A stretch of DNA of 11,973 nt from Planctomycetales bacterium (GTDB taxonomy: Bacteria > 4484-113 > JAFGCY01): the NCBI GenBank assembly GCA_024645305.1, contig JAHEFU010000075.1, positions 1-11,973 on the forward strand, given 5' to 3'. The first letter of the stretch is position 1. Each line of letters starts with the position of its first letter. The notes beneath the pieces were generated by a model, which worked only from the letters and a program-made list of their open reading frames with translations, did no database searches and had not been told where the DNA came from. The translations under genes and the position numbers were made by a program. Positions 6,066 to 11,973 of the stretch are shown here, in pieces.

Positions 6066-6953
6066 ATGCGATTCCTGAAACTGATCATTTTCGTCGCGGT
6101 CCTGCTGGGGGCTACCCCTGCTGTGGCCTTTGAGGCCGACGCCGGCAACCGCGCTTTGCCCCTGTACGGCGTGGACCGCGTCAGTGGAGACTGGGTTGAC
6201 ATCGCGGACTTTGAAGGCAAGTGGATCCTGCTTGAGAACTGGGCTACCTGGTGAGGACCCTGCATGGGGCAGTTGCCCTCCCTCATCGAGCAGACCGCAG
6301 AACTCAGGGACCGCAGTGACTTCCAAGTAGTCACCGTTTCCCATGACATTCCTGACCGCCAGTCCGAGCTCGACCGTGTCATCCGCGAGTATGGGATCGA
6401 GCACACGGTGATCTGGGACCACCGTGAGGCAACCGACCTTTCAAACAAGGCGGACTGGAACATCAAGGGCTTCCCTACGACGGTCCTCATCAATCCCGCC
6501 GGCACCATCCAGACAAGTATGAGCGTGGATGAGCACCTGGCGGAAAATCTGCGCTTTTTCATGGACAGTGCCAACGTGATTCCGGCGATCGGCCTGAGCA
6601 TCGTTCCCGTCAGGGATGCTGATGGCAAGGTCCGTCCGGATGCAAACGGTGAGATCACCGTAGCGCTGGATCTCTACAGTCCCACCCATGACCCGCTGGA
6701 GGCTTCCATCAGCCTCAGTGGCGGATCGATGCCTGGTCAGGAGGGTGAGGAAAGTCCGTCGCTGCTTGCCACCTTCAATGAATTCGGCAGCTCCTACCTG
6801 GAATTCCAGGTGGCGATCACTCCTGAATCCAGATACGTATTCGTTTCCGTCAGCATTCCGATCGCTGGAACCGAAGCGCTCAATGACGGAGCCGGACTGA
6901 GTACTTCCAGCTTCAGCTTCGTCATGCTGGACATGGAAGAGGCGACTGAATAA
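6066..6953 (+). CDS. Exported TlpA-like thioredoxin-fold selenoprotein 2 (WUGPC, in-frame UGA read as Sec)
   Basis: A 295-residue protein if the TGA at 6252-6254 is read as selenocysteine. Residues 1-21 (MRFLKLIIFVAVLLGATPAVA) are a signal peptide. The Trx domain has KWILLENWATW-U63-GPC66, strand FQVVTVSHD and cis-proline loop IKGFPTTVLINPAG (P137). The C-terminal extension (from about 173) has the family's DLYSPTHDPLE and IAGTEALNDGAG but lacks the HEGRP/REYI block of its two relatives. C66 is the only cysteine. The ATG has a strong GGAGG 6 nt upstream. The N-terminal region is closely similar to selenoprotein 1 (PGNRAPELYG versus AGNRALPLYG; DWVDMADY versus DWVDIADF), and UGA sits at the same place. 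As with that gene, an ATG directly after the GPC codons would mislead a gene caller into two ORFs (6066-6254 and 6264-6953). Probably redox-active in the periplasm; partner unknown. Confidence 0.88.
6252..6293 (+). promoter_or_regulatory. Sec codon UGA and bacterial SECIS-like hairpin 2
   Basis: After UGA 6252-6254, GGGC 6267-6270 pairs with GCCC 6275-6278 around loop AGUU (6271-6274), extended by G6266-U6279. The loop again starts 16 nt after the UGA with G second. A lower stem is possible: CUGC 6260-6263 with GCAG 6290-6293, plus AUG 6264-6266 with CAU 6284-6286 as an alternative to G6266-U6279, leaving bulges on the 3' side. The lower stem differs from hairpin 1, but the apical part is kept, including an A-U to G-C replacement (2273/2284 versus 6267/6278). 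Folded by hand. Confidence 0.75.
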
Positions 6954-6967
6954 CATTTCGGGACAGT

Positions 6968-6997
6968 GGGGAGTCCTGCGGGGCTCCCCTTTTTTTC
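6968..6997 (+). terminator. Rho-independent terminator of selenoprotein gene 2
   Basis: GGGGAG (6968-6973) pairs with CTCCCC (6984-6989), extended inward by C-G pairs, followed by seven T residues (6990-6996). It lies 14 nt after the stop and is nearly the same element as at 2990. Confidence 0.9.
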
Positions 6998-7026
6998 TGC
7001 TATTTGTCCGACCCTTTGAATTGCGG

Positions 7027-7055
7027 ATTCCAGGCTGAGATGCGGCGGTTATAAT
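7027..7055 (+). promoter_or_regulatory. Promoter of tRNA-Pro
   Basis: A perfect TATAAT (7050-7055) lies 13 nt before the mature tRNA 5' end, placing transcription start at about 7061-7063. The -35 region at 17 bp spacing (7027-7032) is a poor match, so only the -10 box is firm. Confidence 0.5.
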
Positions 7056-7068
7056 ATCCGTCCAATGT

Positions 7069-7143
7069 CGGGCGGTGGCGCAGTCCGGTTAGCGCACTAG
7101 TCTGGGGGACTAGGGGTCGCGAGTTCGAATCTCGCCCGCCCGA
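7069..7143 (+). tRNA. tRNA-Pro (anticodon GGG)
   Basis: A full cloverleaf can be folded by hand. The acceptor CGGGCGG (7069-7075) pairs perfectly with CCGCCCG (7136-7142). The D stem is GCGC/GCGC. The anticodon stem CTAGT/ACTAG carries the loop CTGGGGG with anticodon GGG at 7104-7106. The T stem GCGAG/CTCGC has a TTCGAAT loop, and the discriminator is A at 7143. C1-G72 is typical of bacterial tRNA-Pro, and GGG reads CCC/CCU proline codons. The 3' CCA is not encoded (TAT follows) and must be added by nucleotidyltransferase. Confidence 0.96.
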
Positions 7144-7412
7144 TATTCTTCTTTCTTTGGCCCCTCCTGTCGATAACACCTGCCTGCAGCCACTTACGGC
7201 TGGCTGGTTGAAATCTACAGTAACTCCTCAATGTGAGACGCTGGATTCCACTCCCCTCGCCAATGTTCCATGTAACTCCCAATCAAGAAGAGCGTCTGAT
7301 ACTGGAGCCTGAGTGATTTTCATGCAGATCCGGCTGAATCCTGCATCCCTGGGATAATCTAATCGGCTCTTTAACCTCTGCCACGATATTAGTGGCATCA
7401 TCAGGTAGAGCT

Positions 7413-8252
7413 ATGAGCATGGAATCAATACAGAAGGCACCTTCCCCGGAAATCCTGGCCGCATTCGGCCTGCCCGCTGTTCCTGCACGTCTGCTGGCGG
7501 ACGGCCGAGGCCGCAGCTGGTCCGTAACCAGCGCCATCCTGCGTCCGGTGGATGATCCGCTGGAAGCCCAGTGGATCGCGGAGCTGTATGCGCAACTCCC
7601 CGCACAGGGCTTCCGGATTCCCCGGCCGCTGGCTGCGGCATCCGGCAGCTATGTACATGAAGGCTGGTCCGCCTGGCAGTACGTTCCTGGCCGGCATGAG
7701 AATGACGGCGACTGGTCGTCCCTGCTGGATACCTGCCAGCGTTTCCATGCGGCGATTGCACATCTCGATCCACCGGGATTCCTGGCAACCGAACGGCATC
7801 ACTGGGCCATGGCGGACCGCATCGCATGGGCGGAAGAGCGGATCAATGAGCGCTGGAACCTGGCAGACGCCATTCAACGGCTGCAGTCCGTCTGTGATCA
7901 GGCGGACCGCCAGCTGCCACGGCAATTGATCCACGGCGATATTGCCGGCAACCTGCTGTATGAGGCAGGCCGCGCGCCCGCCGTGATCGACTTCTCCCCC
8001 TACTGGCGGCCGATGGCCTGGGCCCTGGCGATTGCCGTGGCTGACGCCATCGCCTGGCATGGCGCGCCAGAGGCAGTGTTGCAGCTGAGCCGGGAGGCCG
8101 GGGTGACTGACTCCCTGCTGTACCGAGCGATCATCTTCCGCCTGGCAGCGGTCAGTGCCTCCCCCGACCAGGGAGATGCCGACCAGCAGGCCGAGCTCAA
8201 TGCCTACAGCCGTGTGCTGGCAATCCTGGAACGGCCACATCCGCTGCAGTAA
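7413..8252 (+). CDS. Phosphotransferase-like protein, aminoglycoside phosphotransferase (APH) superfamily
   Basis: 279 residues with the protein-kinase-like APH fold. The N-lobe has RSWSVTSAILRPVDDPLEAQ (about 34-53, with no clear ATP lysine) and the hinge WSAWQYVPG (86-94). The catalytic loop is LIHGDIAGNLLY (172-183; H174, D176, N180), followed by the metal-binding motif VIDFSPYWRP (D193), where Ser replaces the Gly of DFG. Both core acidic residues are present, so it may be active, but the substrate cannot be read. Resistance should not be assumed: many such proteins are housekeeping small-molecule kinases. ATG 7413 is chosen because AGG lies 7 nt upstream; GTG 7392 and ATG 7419 are alternatives. 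It follows the tRNA after a 269-base gap that shows only a GATAAT-like -10 (7353-7358) and short weak repeats. Confidence 0.85.
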   Translation: MSMESIQKAPSPEILAAFGLPAVPARLLADGRGRSWSVTSAILRPVDDPLEAQWIAELYAQLPAQGFRIPRPLAAASGSYVHEGWSAWQYVPGRHENDGDWSSLLDTCQRFHAAIAHLDPPGFLATERHHWAMADRIAWAEERINERWNLADAIQRLQSVCDQADRQLPRQLIHGDIAGNLLYEAGRAPAVIDFSPYWRPMAWALAIAVADAIAWHGAPEAVLQLSREAGVTDSLLYRAIIFRLAAVSASPDQGDADQQAELNAYSRVLAILERPHPLQ

Positions 8253-8324
8253 TTTTGCTGGACTTGCAACAGCCAGCTGACCGGCGCGGTAGTACTTCCC
8301 TATCAAAGTAACGCGGAGGAAGTT

Positions 8325-8762
8325 ATGCCGGTAAGATATGCGAAGGCTGAGTGGAATGGTGACCTGAAGGGTGGCAAGGGCACCGTGGAACTGGAAAGCG
8401 GGGCTTACAAGGGACCATACAATTTCGTGTCCCGTTTCGAGACAGGTGATCAAACAAACCCCGAGGAACTGATAGGCGCGGCACATGCCGGTTGCTTCAG
8501 CATGGCCCTGAGCGCAGACCTGAGTGAGGCCGGCTACACGGTCAAATCCGTCAACACACACGCCAATGTACACCTGAACTTCGTGGACGGCAAGCCCACG
8601 GTGGACCTGATCGAGCTGAACTGCAATGCGGACATTCCGGGAATCGAGGCCGCTAAATTCCAGGAGATTGCAGAGGGAACCAGCAAGGGTTGCCCGATCA
8701 GCCGGGCCCTGGCCAGCGTGCCGGTGAAGCTCAACGCCAAACTGGTCAGCAGCGCCGGCTGA
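8325..8762 (+). CDS. OsmC/Ohr-family peroxiredoxin (OsmC subgroup)
   Basis: 145 residues, the usual length for OsmC. The family reduces organic hydroperoxides with a thiol pair, using lipoyl or other dithiol reductants in the cytoplasm. Both redox cysteines are present in their motifs: NPEELIGAAHAGCFSMALS with C57 (and the helper glutamate at 47/48), and SKGCPISRAL with C123. RFETG near 38-42 supplies the active-site arginine region. The ATG at 8325 follows GGAGGA with good spacing. It stands alone between the phosphotransferase and aminotransferase genes on the same strand, so it may have its own promoter (TATCAA near 8301 is a weak -10). It adds another redox protein to the window, but I see no direct link to the Trx family. 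Confidence 0.93.
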   Translation: MPVRYAKAEWNGDLKGGKGTVELESGAYKGPYNFVSRFETGDQTNPEELIGAAHAGCFSMALSADLSEAGYTVKSVNTHANVHLNFVDGKPTVDLIELNCNADIPGIEAAKFQEIAEGTSKGCPISRALASVPVKLNAKLVSSAG

Positions 8763-8773
8763 TTCCAGACCGA

Positions 8774-8802
8774 CAGCTGCAAGGCTGGCCTCACCGTATA
8801 AT
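8774..8802 (+). promoter_or_regulatory. Candidate promoter for the aminotransferase gene
   Basis: A perfect TATAAT at 8797-8802 sits 30 nt before the TTG start at 8833, giving a leader of about 24 nt that contains the GAGGAG ribosome-binding site. The -35 region at 17 bp spacing (CAGCTG, 8774-8779) is poor, so this rests on the -10 box. Confidence 0.4.
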
Positions 8803-8832
8803 CAGTGCTCCCATCTGTCAGAGGAGCAGCCA

Positions 8833-10110
8833 TTGTCCAGTGAACAGCAGCCGATAGCGTCCACGCGGGGTTCCTTCCGCGAAGTGCCCTACATGGGCGT
8901 GATCTGGGTCGTGCATGAAGCCCACAAGCGCGGCTTCTACAACGGCCATCCGGACTGGAGCAACCTGGGCCAGGGCCAGCCGGAGGTCGGCGAGATGGCT
9001 GGTGCGCCCCCGCGCCTGATGGATGTGGCACTGCAGCCGGGTGACCATGCCTATGGACCGCTGGGCGGCACGGATGAACTGCGTCAGCTTATCGCGGAGC
9101 ACTACAACCGGCTGTACCGGCAGGGAAAGTCGAGCAAGTACACGAGGGACAATGTCAGCGTTGCCAGCGGTGGGCGCCTGGCGCTGACGCGGGTGGTGGC
9201 AGCCCTGGCCGATGGCGCGCTGGGATACCAGGTGCCGGACTACACCGCCTACGAGGACCTGATCGGCTATCATGCACACAGGCTCAGACCTGTGCTGCTG
9301 ACGGGCCGCGAGGAAAACGGATTCCGCGTGCCCGCCACCGAGCTGGAACAGTCCGTGCGTGACAACGGCGTCAGGGCCTTCATCTACAGCAATCCCTGCA
9401 ACCCGACCGGCAACGTGATCAGCGGCGGGGAGCTGGAGCGCTACTGCGCCATCGGGCGGGACAACGCCTGTTCCATGATCCATGACGAATTCTATTCACA
9501 CTTCATCTACAGCGCGGATGGCGGCCCCGGCAGTGGGCCTGTCTCGGCCGCGGCATATGTTGACGACGTGGAGCAGGATCCGCAGATCATCATTGACGGC
9601 CTGACCAAGAGCTTCCGCTACCCCGGCTGGCGCTGCGGCTGGGCCCTGGGACCGCGCGAAATGATCGAAGCCATCAACCGCAGTTCATCGGCGATTGACG
9701 GCGGTCCGAGCCGCATTGTGCAACGCGCCGCGCTGGAGGTGCTGCAGCCTGCCCGCGCCGAGCAGGAAACCACGGCACTGCGCCAGGTGTTCGCCCGCAA
9801 GCGCGGGATCATGCTGAGGATGCTCGCTGAAATGGGGATCGAGCCGGCACTGGCCCCACAGGGCACATTCTACGTCTGGGCCTGCATTGCCAATCTCCCA
9901 AGGGGTCTCAATGATGCCGATGACTTCTTCTTCAGGGCGATTGACAAAAAGGTAATGACGGTGCCCGGGCGCTTCTTCAACGTGGACCCGCGCCATGAAC
10001 GAGACAGCGAGCACCCTTACAAACACTGGGTGCGCTTCAGCTTCGGTCCCCCTGAGGACAACATGGTCATGGGACTGACACGCCTGCAGGAGATGCTGCG
10101 CGAAGGCTGA
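8833..10110 (+). CDS. PLP-dependent aminotransferase, class I/II (fold type I)
   Basis: 425 residues. Transfers an amino group using pyridoxal phosphate; the substrate is not determinable. Landmarks: N-terminal LGQGQPEVGE (45-54); YGPLGGTDELRQLIAEHY (74-91), the family's Y-x-x-x-x-G segment; SNPCNPTGNVIS (186-197); IHDEFYSHF (216-224) with D218 for the PLP pyridine nitrogen and Y221; GLTKSFRYPGWRCGW (256-270) with the Schiff-base lysine K259 and phosphate-binding arginine; and KHWVRFSFG near the end with the substrate-carboxylate arginine. All key residues are intact. TTG at 8833 is chosen because GAGGAG lies 6 nt upstream and no ATG fits. It ends 18 nt from the convergent hflX stop, with no clear terminator between. 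Confidence 0.93.
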   Translation: MSSEQQPIASTRGSFREVPYMGVIWVVHEAHKRGFYNGHPDWSNLGQGQPEVGEMAGAPPRLMDVALQPGDHAYGPLGGTDELRQLIAEHYNRLYRQGKSSKYTRDNVSVASGGRLALTRVVAALADGALGYQVPDYTAYEDLIGYHAHRLRPVLLTGREENGFRVPATELEQSVRDNGVRAFIYSNPCNPTGNVISGGELERYCAIGRDNACSMIHDEFYSHFIYSADGGPGSGPVSAAAYVDDVEQDPQIIIDGLTKSFRYPGWRCGWALGPREMIEAINRSSSAIDGGPSRIVQRAALEVLQPARAEQETTALRQVFARKRGIMLRMLAEMGIEPALAPQGTFYVWACIANLPRGLNDADDFFFRAIDKKVMTVPGRFFNVDPRHERDSEHPYKHWVRFSFGPPEDNMVMGLTRLQEMLREG

Positions 10111-10128
10111 TCAGTCGAGTAAACCCTT

Positions 10129-11370
10129 TCAGTCCTCCATGATCTTCGCCAGTTCTTCTTCCTTAGACGGCGGACGCAGGGGATGGGGCTGATCCTGGCG
10201 TTGCCTGATGAGGCGCTGCAGCAGTTCGGCAATCCCGTCACCGTTGATCGAGCTGATGAACTGGGCATCCGGGTAGGCCGCCCGCAGCTGCTCCAGCTCC
10301 TCGGGATCCGCCTTGTCAATCTTGTTGAAGACCAGCAATTCCGGCATTTCCTCCAGCCCGATCTGCTGCACGATGGTGCGCACGGCGGCAATCTGGTCCA
10401 CGACGCGGATGTGTGAGGCATCTGCCAGGTGCAACAGCAAGTGGCTGCCCGCCATCTCGTCCAATGTGGCGCGGAAGGCCGTCACAAGTTCCGCCGGCAG
10501 GTCCGCGATGAAGCCCACGGTGTCCGTCAGGAGGACCTTGCTACCATCCGGCAGGTGCATTGAACGGGCCGTGGGGTCCAGGGTGGCGAAGTACTGGTCG
10601 CGGCTCAGCACCCCACCCTTCGTCAGCCGGTTGAGCAGCGTGCTCTTGCCGACGTTCGTATAGCCCACGATGCTGGCAGTGAACAGGCCGCTGCGCACGC
10701 GCTGCTGGCGACGCAGGTCGCGCTGGCCCCGCAGTTTCTCCAGGCGCTTCTCGATCTGCACAATGCGCTTGCGGTGCGTGTCCTTGACCCGCTGGGTGAG
10801 CTGTTCGCCGGGGCCGATGGTGCTTGTGCCGGCTGAGCCGCCACCGATGGTGTCAAGCTTCTCATAGCTGCGCATCACCCGCGGCAGTTCGTACTTCAGC
10901 TGGGCCAGCTCCACCTGCTGCTTGCCCTCGGCGGTGACGGCGTTGTCCTCGAAGATCGCGAAGATCAGGTCGTAGCGGTTGAGCACGACCATGTCGCTGT
11001 CAACCTCCCAGTTGCGCTGGTGCACGGCGGAGATCGGCGCGGATATGGCAATCAGGTCCACCTCCGCCTCCTTGGCACGCTCCACGATCGTCTCCATCTG
11101 GCCCTTGCCGACGAAATAGCGGGCCTGGCGCACTTTGAGGTTGATCTCAACCATGTCCACGATTTCCAGGCCGCTGGCCGAGGCCAGTTCCCGGAAGTCG
11201 CCGGTCTCACTCTCCAGCAGGGCGTCGCGGTCATAACGCTGCGCCAGTTCCGTGATCAGTTCTGAGCTGTCCAGCTGCCCCGGCTCCACCTGCACCCGCG
11301 GCTGGCGTTCATGGACGACGACGAGCAGGGCCCTCAGTCCGCCCAGCTTGGTATTGATGGTTTCAGCCAA
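10129..11370 (-). CDS. hflX: Ribosome-associated GTPase HflX
   Basis: 413 residues. HflX binds the 50S subunit and splits stalled or stressed ribosomes. The N-terminal HflX domain contains QARYFVGKGQMETI (82-95) and the helix EGKQQVELAQLKYELPRVMR. A coiled-coil linker, KRIVQIEKRLEKLRGQRDLR, follows. The GTPase domain has G1 GYTNVGKST (236-244), G3 DTVG (283-286) and G4 NKID (349-352). The linker's usual G-G-x-G-x-R-G-P-G-E-T-Q motif is altered to GGGSAGTSTIGPGEQL (176-191). The protein ends soon after the G domain, without the C-terminal domain of E. coli HflX. The start is TTG (complement of 11368-11370), with GGAG about 12 nt upstream, a long spacing, so the start is less certain than the gene. 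It begins 7 nt after the propeller gene's stop; the two probably share an mRNA. Confidence 0.93.
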   Translation of the reverse strand: MAETINTKLGGLRALLVVVHERQPRVQVEPGQLDSSELITELAQRYDRDALLESETGDFRELASASGLEIVDMVEINLKVRQARYFVGKGQMETIVERAKEAEVDLIAISAPISAVHQRNWEVDSDMVVLNRYDLIFAIFEDNAVTAEGKQQVELAQLKYELPRVMRSYEKLDTIGGGSAGTSTIGPGEQLTQRVKDTHRKRIVQIEKRLEKLRGQRDLRRQQRVRSGLFTASIVGYTNVGKSTLLNRLTKGGVLSRDQYFATLDPTARSMHLPDGSKVLLTDTVGFIADLPAELVTAFRATLDEMAGSHLLLHLADASHIRVVDQIAAVRTIVQQIGLEEMPELLVFNKIDKADPEELEQLRAAYPDAQFISSINGDGIAELLQRLIRQRQDQPHPLRPPSKEEELAKIMED

Positions 11371-11377
11371 TTTGTGA

Positions 11378-11973
11378 TCACACTCCAGTGAGGTTCAGCA
11401 GGATCTCGCCGCTGGTGAGGTCCACCAGCACGAGGTCACTGCCGCCGCTGCCATTATCCATGGTGACAACGCAACGGTTGTTGGCACTGACGGGGTCAAT
11501 GACGGGATCGTCAAGGTCCACATCGAGGAAGGTCAGCTGCGTCTGCAGCGCACCTGTAGCGTCAGCGGTCCAGAGGTTGTCAGTTCCGTCAAAGTCGCTG
11601 ATGAAGGCGAAGAATGATGCATCGGGGCTCCAGGCTGGACTGTGCTCATTACTGAGCAGCTGCAGGGTCAGGTTGATATTGATCGATTCACCGCTGATCA
11701 CGCTGATGGTCTTGCGCCAGATGTCCTGGTTTCCGCTGCGTCCGCTCTGGAATAACAGCTGTCCATCGATCAGCGGATGGAAGACCGGATCGGACTGCCC
11801 GCTGCCGAAGGACTCATCCAGCTCTGTCTCCAGCAGGTTGTCAGCGCTCACGCTCCACAGACCGGTTACGGACTGGCGGGTGCTGGTAAAGGCGATATCA
11901 TTGCTGAAGGTCCGCGAGAAATATGGATCCGTGTTGTTGTAGCCGGGACTGGTAAGCTGCACAACCTGGGCCT
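11378..11973 (-). CDS. TolB/PD40-type beta-propeller protein, 5'-truncated by the window edge
   Basis: The minus-strand frame is open from the right edge (about A-Q-V-V-Q-L-T-S-P) to TGA at 11378-11380, so the start lies outside; a GTG at 11962 is internal. About 197 residues are seen. Repeated blades of the PD40/WD40-like type are clear: QLTSPGYNNTDPYFSRTFSN followed by IAFTSTR, LFQSGRSGNQDIWRK, and SNEHSPAWSPDASFFAFISD followed by FDGTDNLWTAD. Each has the order Q-L-T, S-P, then F-x-S and L-W as in TolB-like propellers. Such proteins are usually exported and bind other proteins or glycans; the N-terminus that would show a signal peptide is missing. It is followed by hflX after 7 nt, probably in one transcript. 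Family fairly sure, role unknown. Confidence 0.8.
   Translation of the reverse strand, partial: AQVVQLTSPGYNNTDPYFSRTFSNDIAFTSTRQSVTGLWSVSADNLLETELDESFGSGQSDPVFHPLIDGQLLFQSGRSGNQDIWRKTISVISGESININLTLQLLSNEHSPAWSPDASFFAFISDFDGTDNLWTADATGALQTQLTFLDVDLDDPVIDPVSANNRCVVTMDNGSGGSDLVLVDLTSGEILLNLTGV

Noticed and set aside
6264..6953. A separate CDS starting at the ATG after GPC in selenoprotein gene 2
   Set aside because: Same reasoning as the copy at 2270: the frame is continuous with 6066 through the UGA and the fold needs both halves.
7097..7282. Minus-strand ORF ending in RARFELATPSPPD
   Set aside because: This is the well-known spurious ORF produced by reading antisense through a tRNA gene.
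7210..7297. Short direct repeat (GTAACTCC, 7210 and 7272) and inverted repeat (AGACGCT 7236-7242 / AGCGTCT 7291-7297) after the tRNA, considered as an attachment site or element remnant
   Set aside because: The repeats are only 7-8 nt, there is no integrase and no copy of the tRNA 3' end downstream, so chance is sufficient.
7425..8573. A 382-codon minus-strand open frame opposite the phosphotransferase and OsmC genes
   Set aside because: The plus-strand genes have full family motifs; this frame does not resemble a protein family and spans two genes.

Overview
The window comes from a bacterium with moderately high GC (high 50s to about 60 percent by eye), Shine-Dalgarno-led genes, frequent GTG/TTG starts and rho-independent terminators. 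Pseudomonadota, probably a gammaproteobacterium, is my best guess from the gene set (tag, an HflX-type GTPase, an OsmC protein, a PaaI thioesterase, an AlkD-like remnant); I cannot fix the taxon. UGA is an ordinary stop in many genes here (956-958, 4871-4873, 10108-10110, and on the minus strand 10129-10131 and 11378-11380), so this is not a UGA-recoded genome.

The notable content is a family of three exported thioredoxin-fold (TlpA/ResA-like) proteins at 1112-2011, 2066-2968 and 6066-6953. Each has a signal peptide, a Trx domain with a cis-proline loop, and a roughly 120-residue C-terminal extension I do not recognise. The first has a normal W-C-G-P-C active site. In the other two the first active-site cysteine codon is replaced by an in-frame UGA (2258-2260 and 6252-6254), giving W-U-G-P-C. 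Straight after each UGA there is a hairpin whose loop (AGUU) starts 16 nt beyond it, with G in the second loop position, as expected of a bacterial SECIS element. Between the two copies one base pair changes from A-U to G-C with pairing kept. Both are best read as selenocysteine-containing exported thiol-disulfide oxidoreductases, not as broken or split genes. Both end in near-identical terminators, which points to duplication of the whole unit.

Left to right: the 3' end of a gene encoding carboxypeptidase-regulatory-like beta-sandwich domains (1-958) and its terminator; the Cys-type and first Sec-type Trx genes; a PaaI-like thioesterase whose 3' end looks frameshifted and which may be leaderless; a four-helix membrane protein; a decayed AlkD-like DNA glycosylase pseudogene; an SRPBCC protein overlapping tag (3-methyladenine DNA glycosylase I); two small hypothetical ORFs; the second Sec-type Trx gene; a tRNA-Pro(GGG); an APH-family phosphotransferase-like gene; an OsmC-family peroxiredoxin; a fold-type I aminotransferase. 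On the minus strand are hflX and, upstream of it, the 3' part of a TolB/PD40-type beta-propeller gene cut by the right edge.

No selA, selB, selC or selD gene is in the window, so Sec decoding must be supplied elsewhere in the genome. The longest stretches without a gene (5451-5660 and 7144-7412) are under 300 bases and hold only weak inverted or direct repeats and possible promoter elements.
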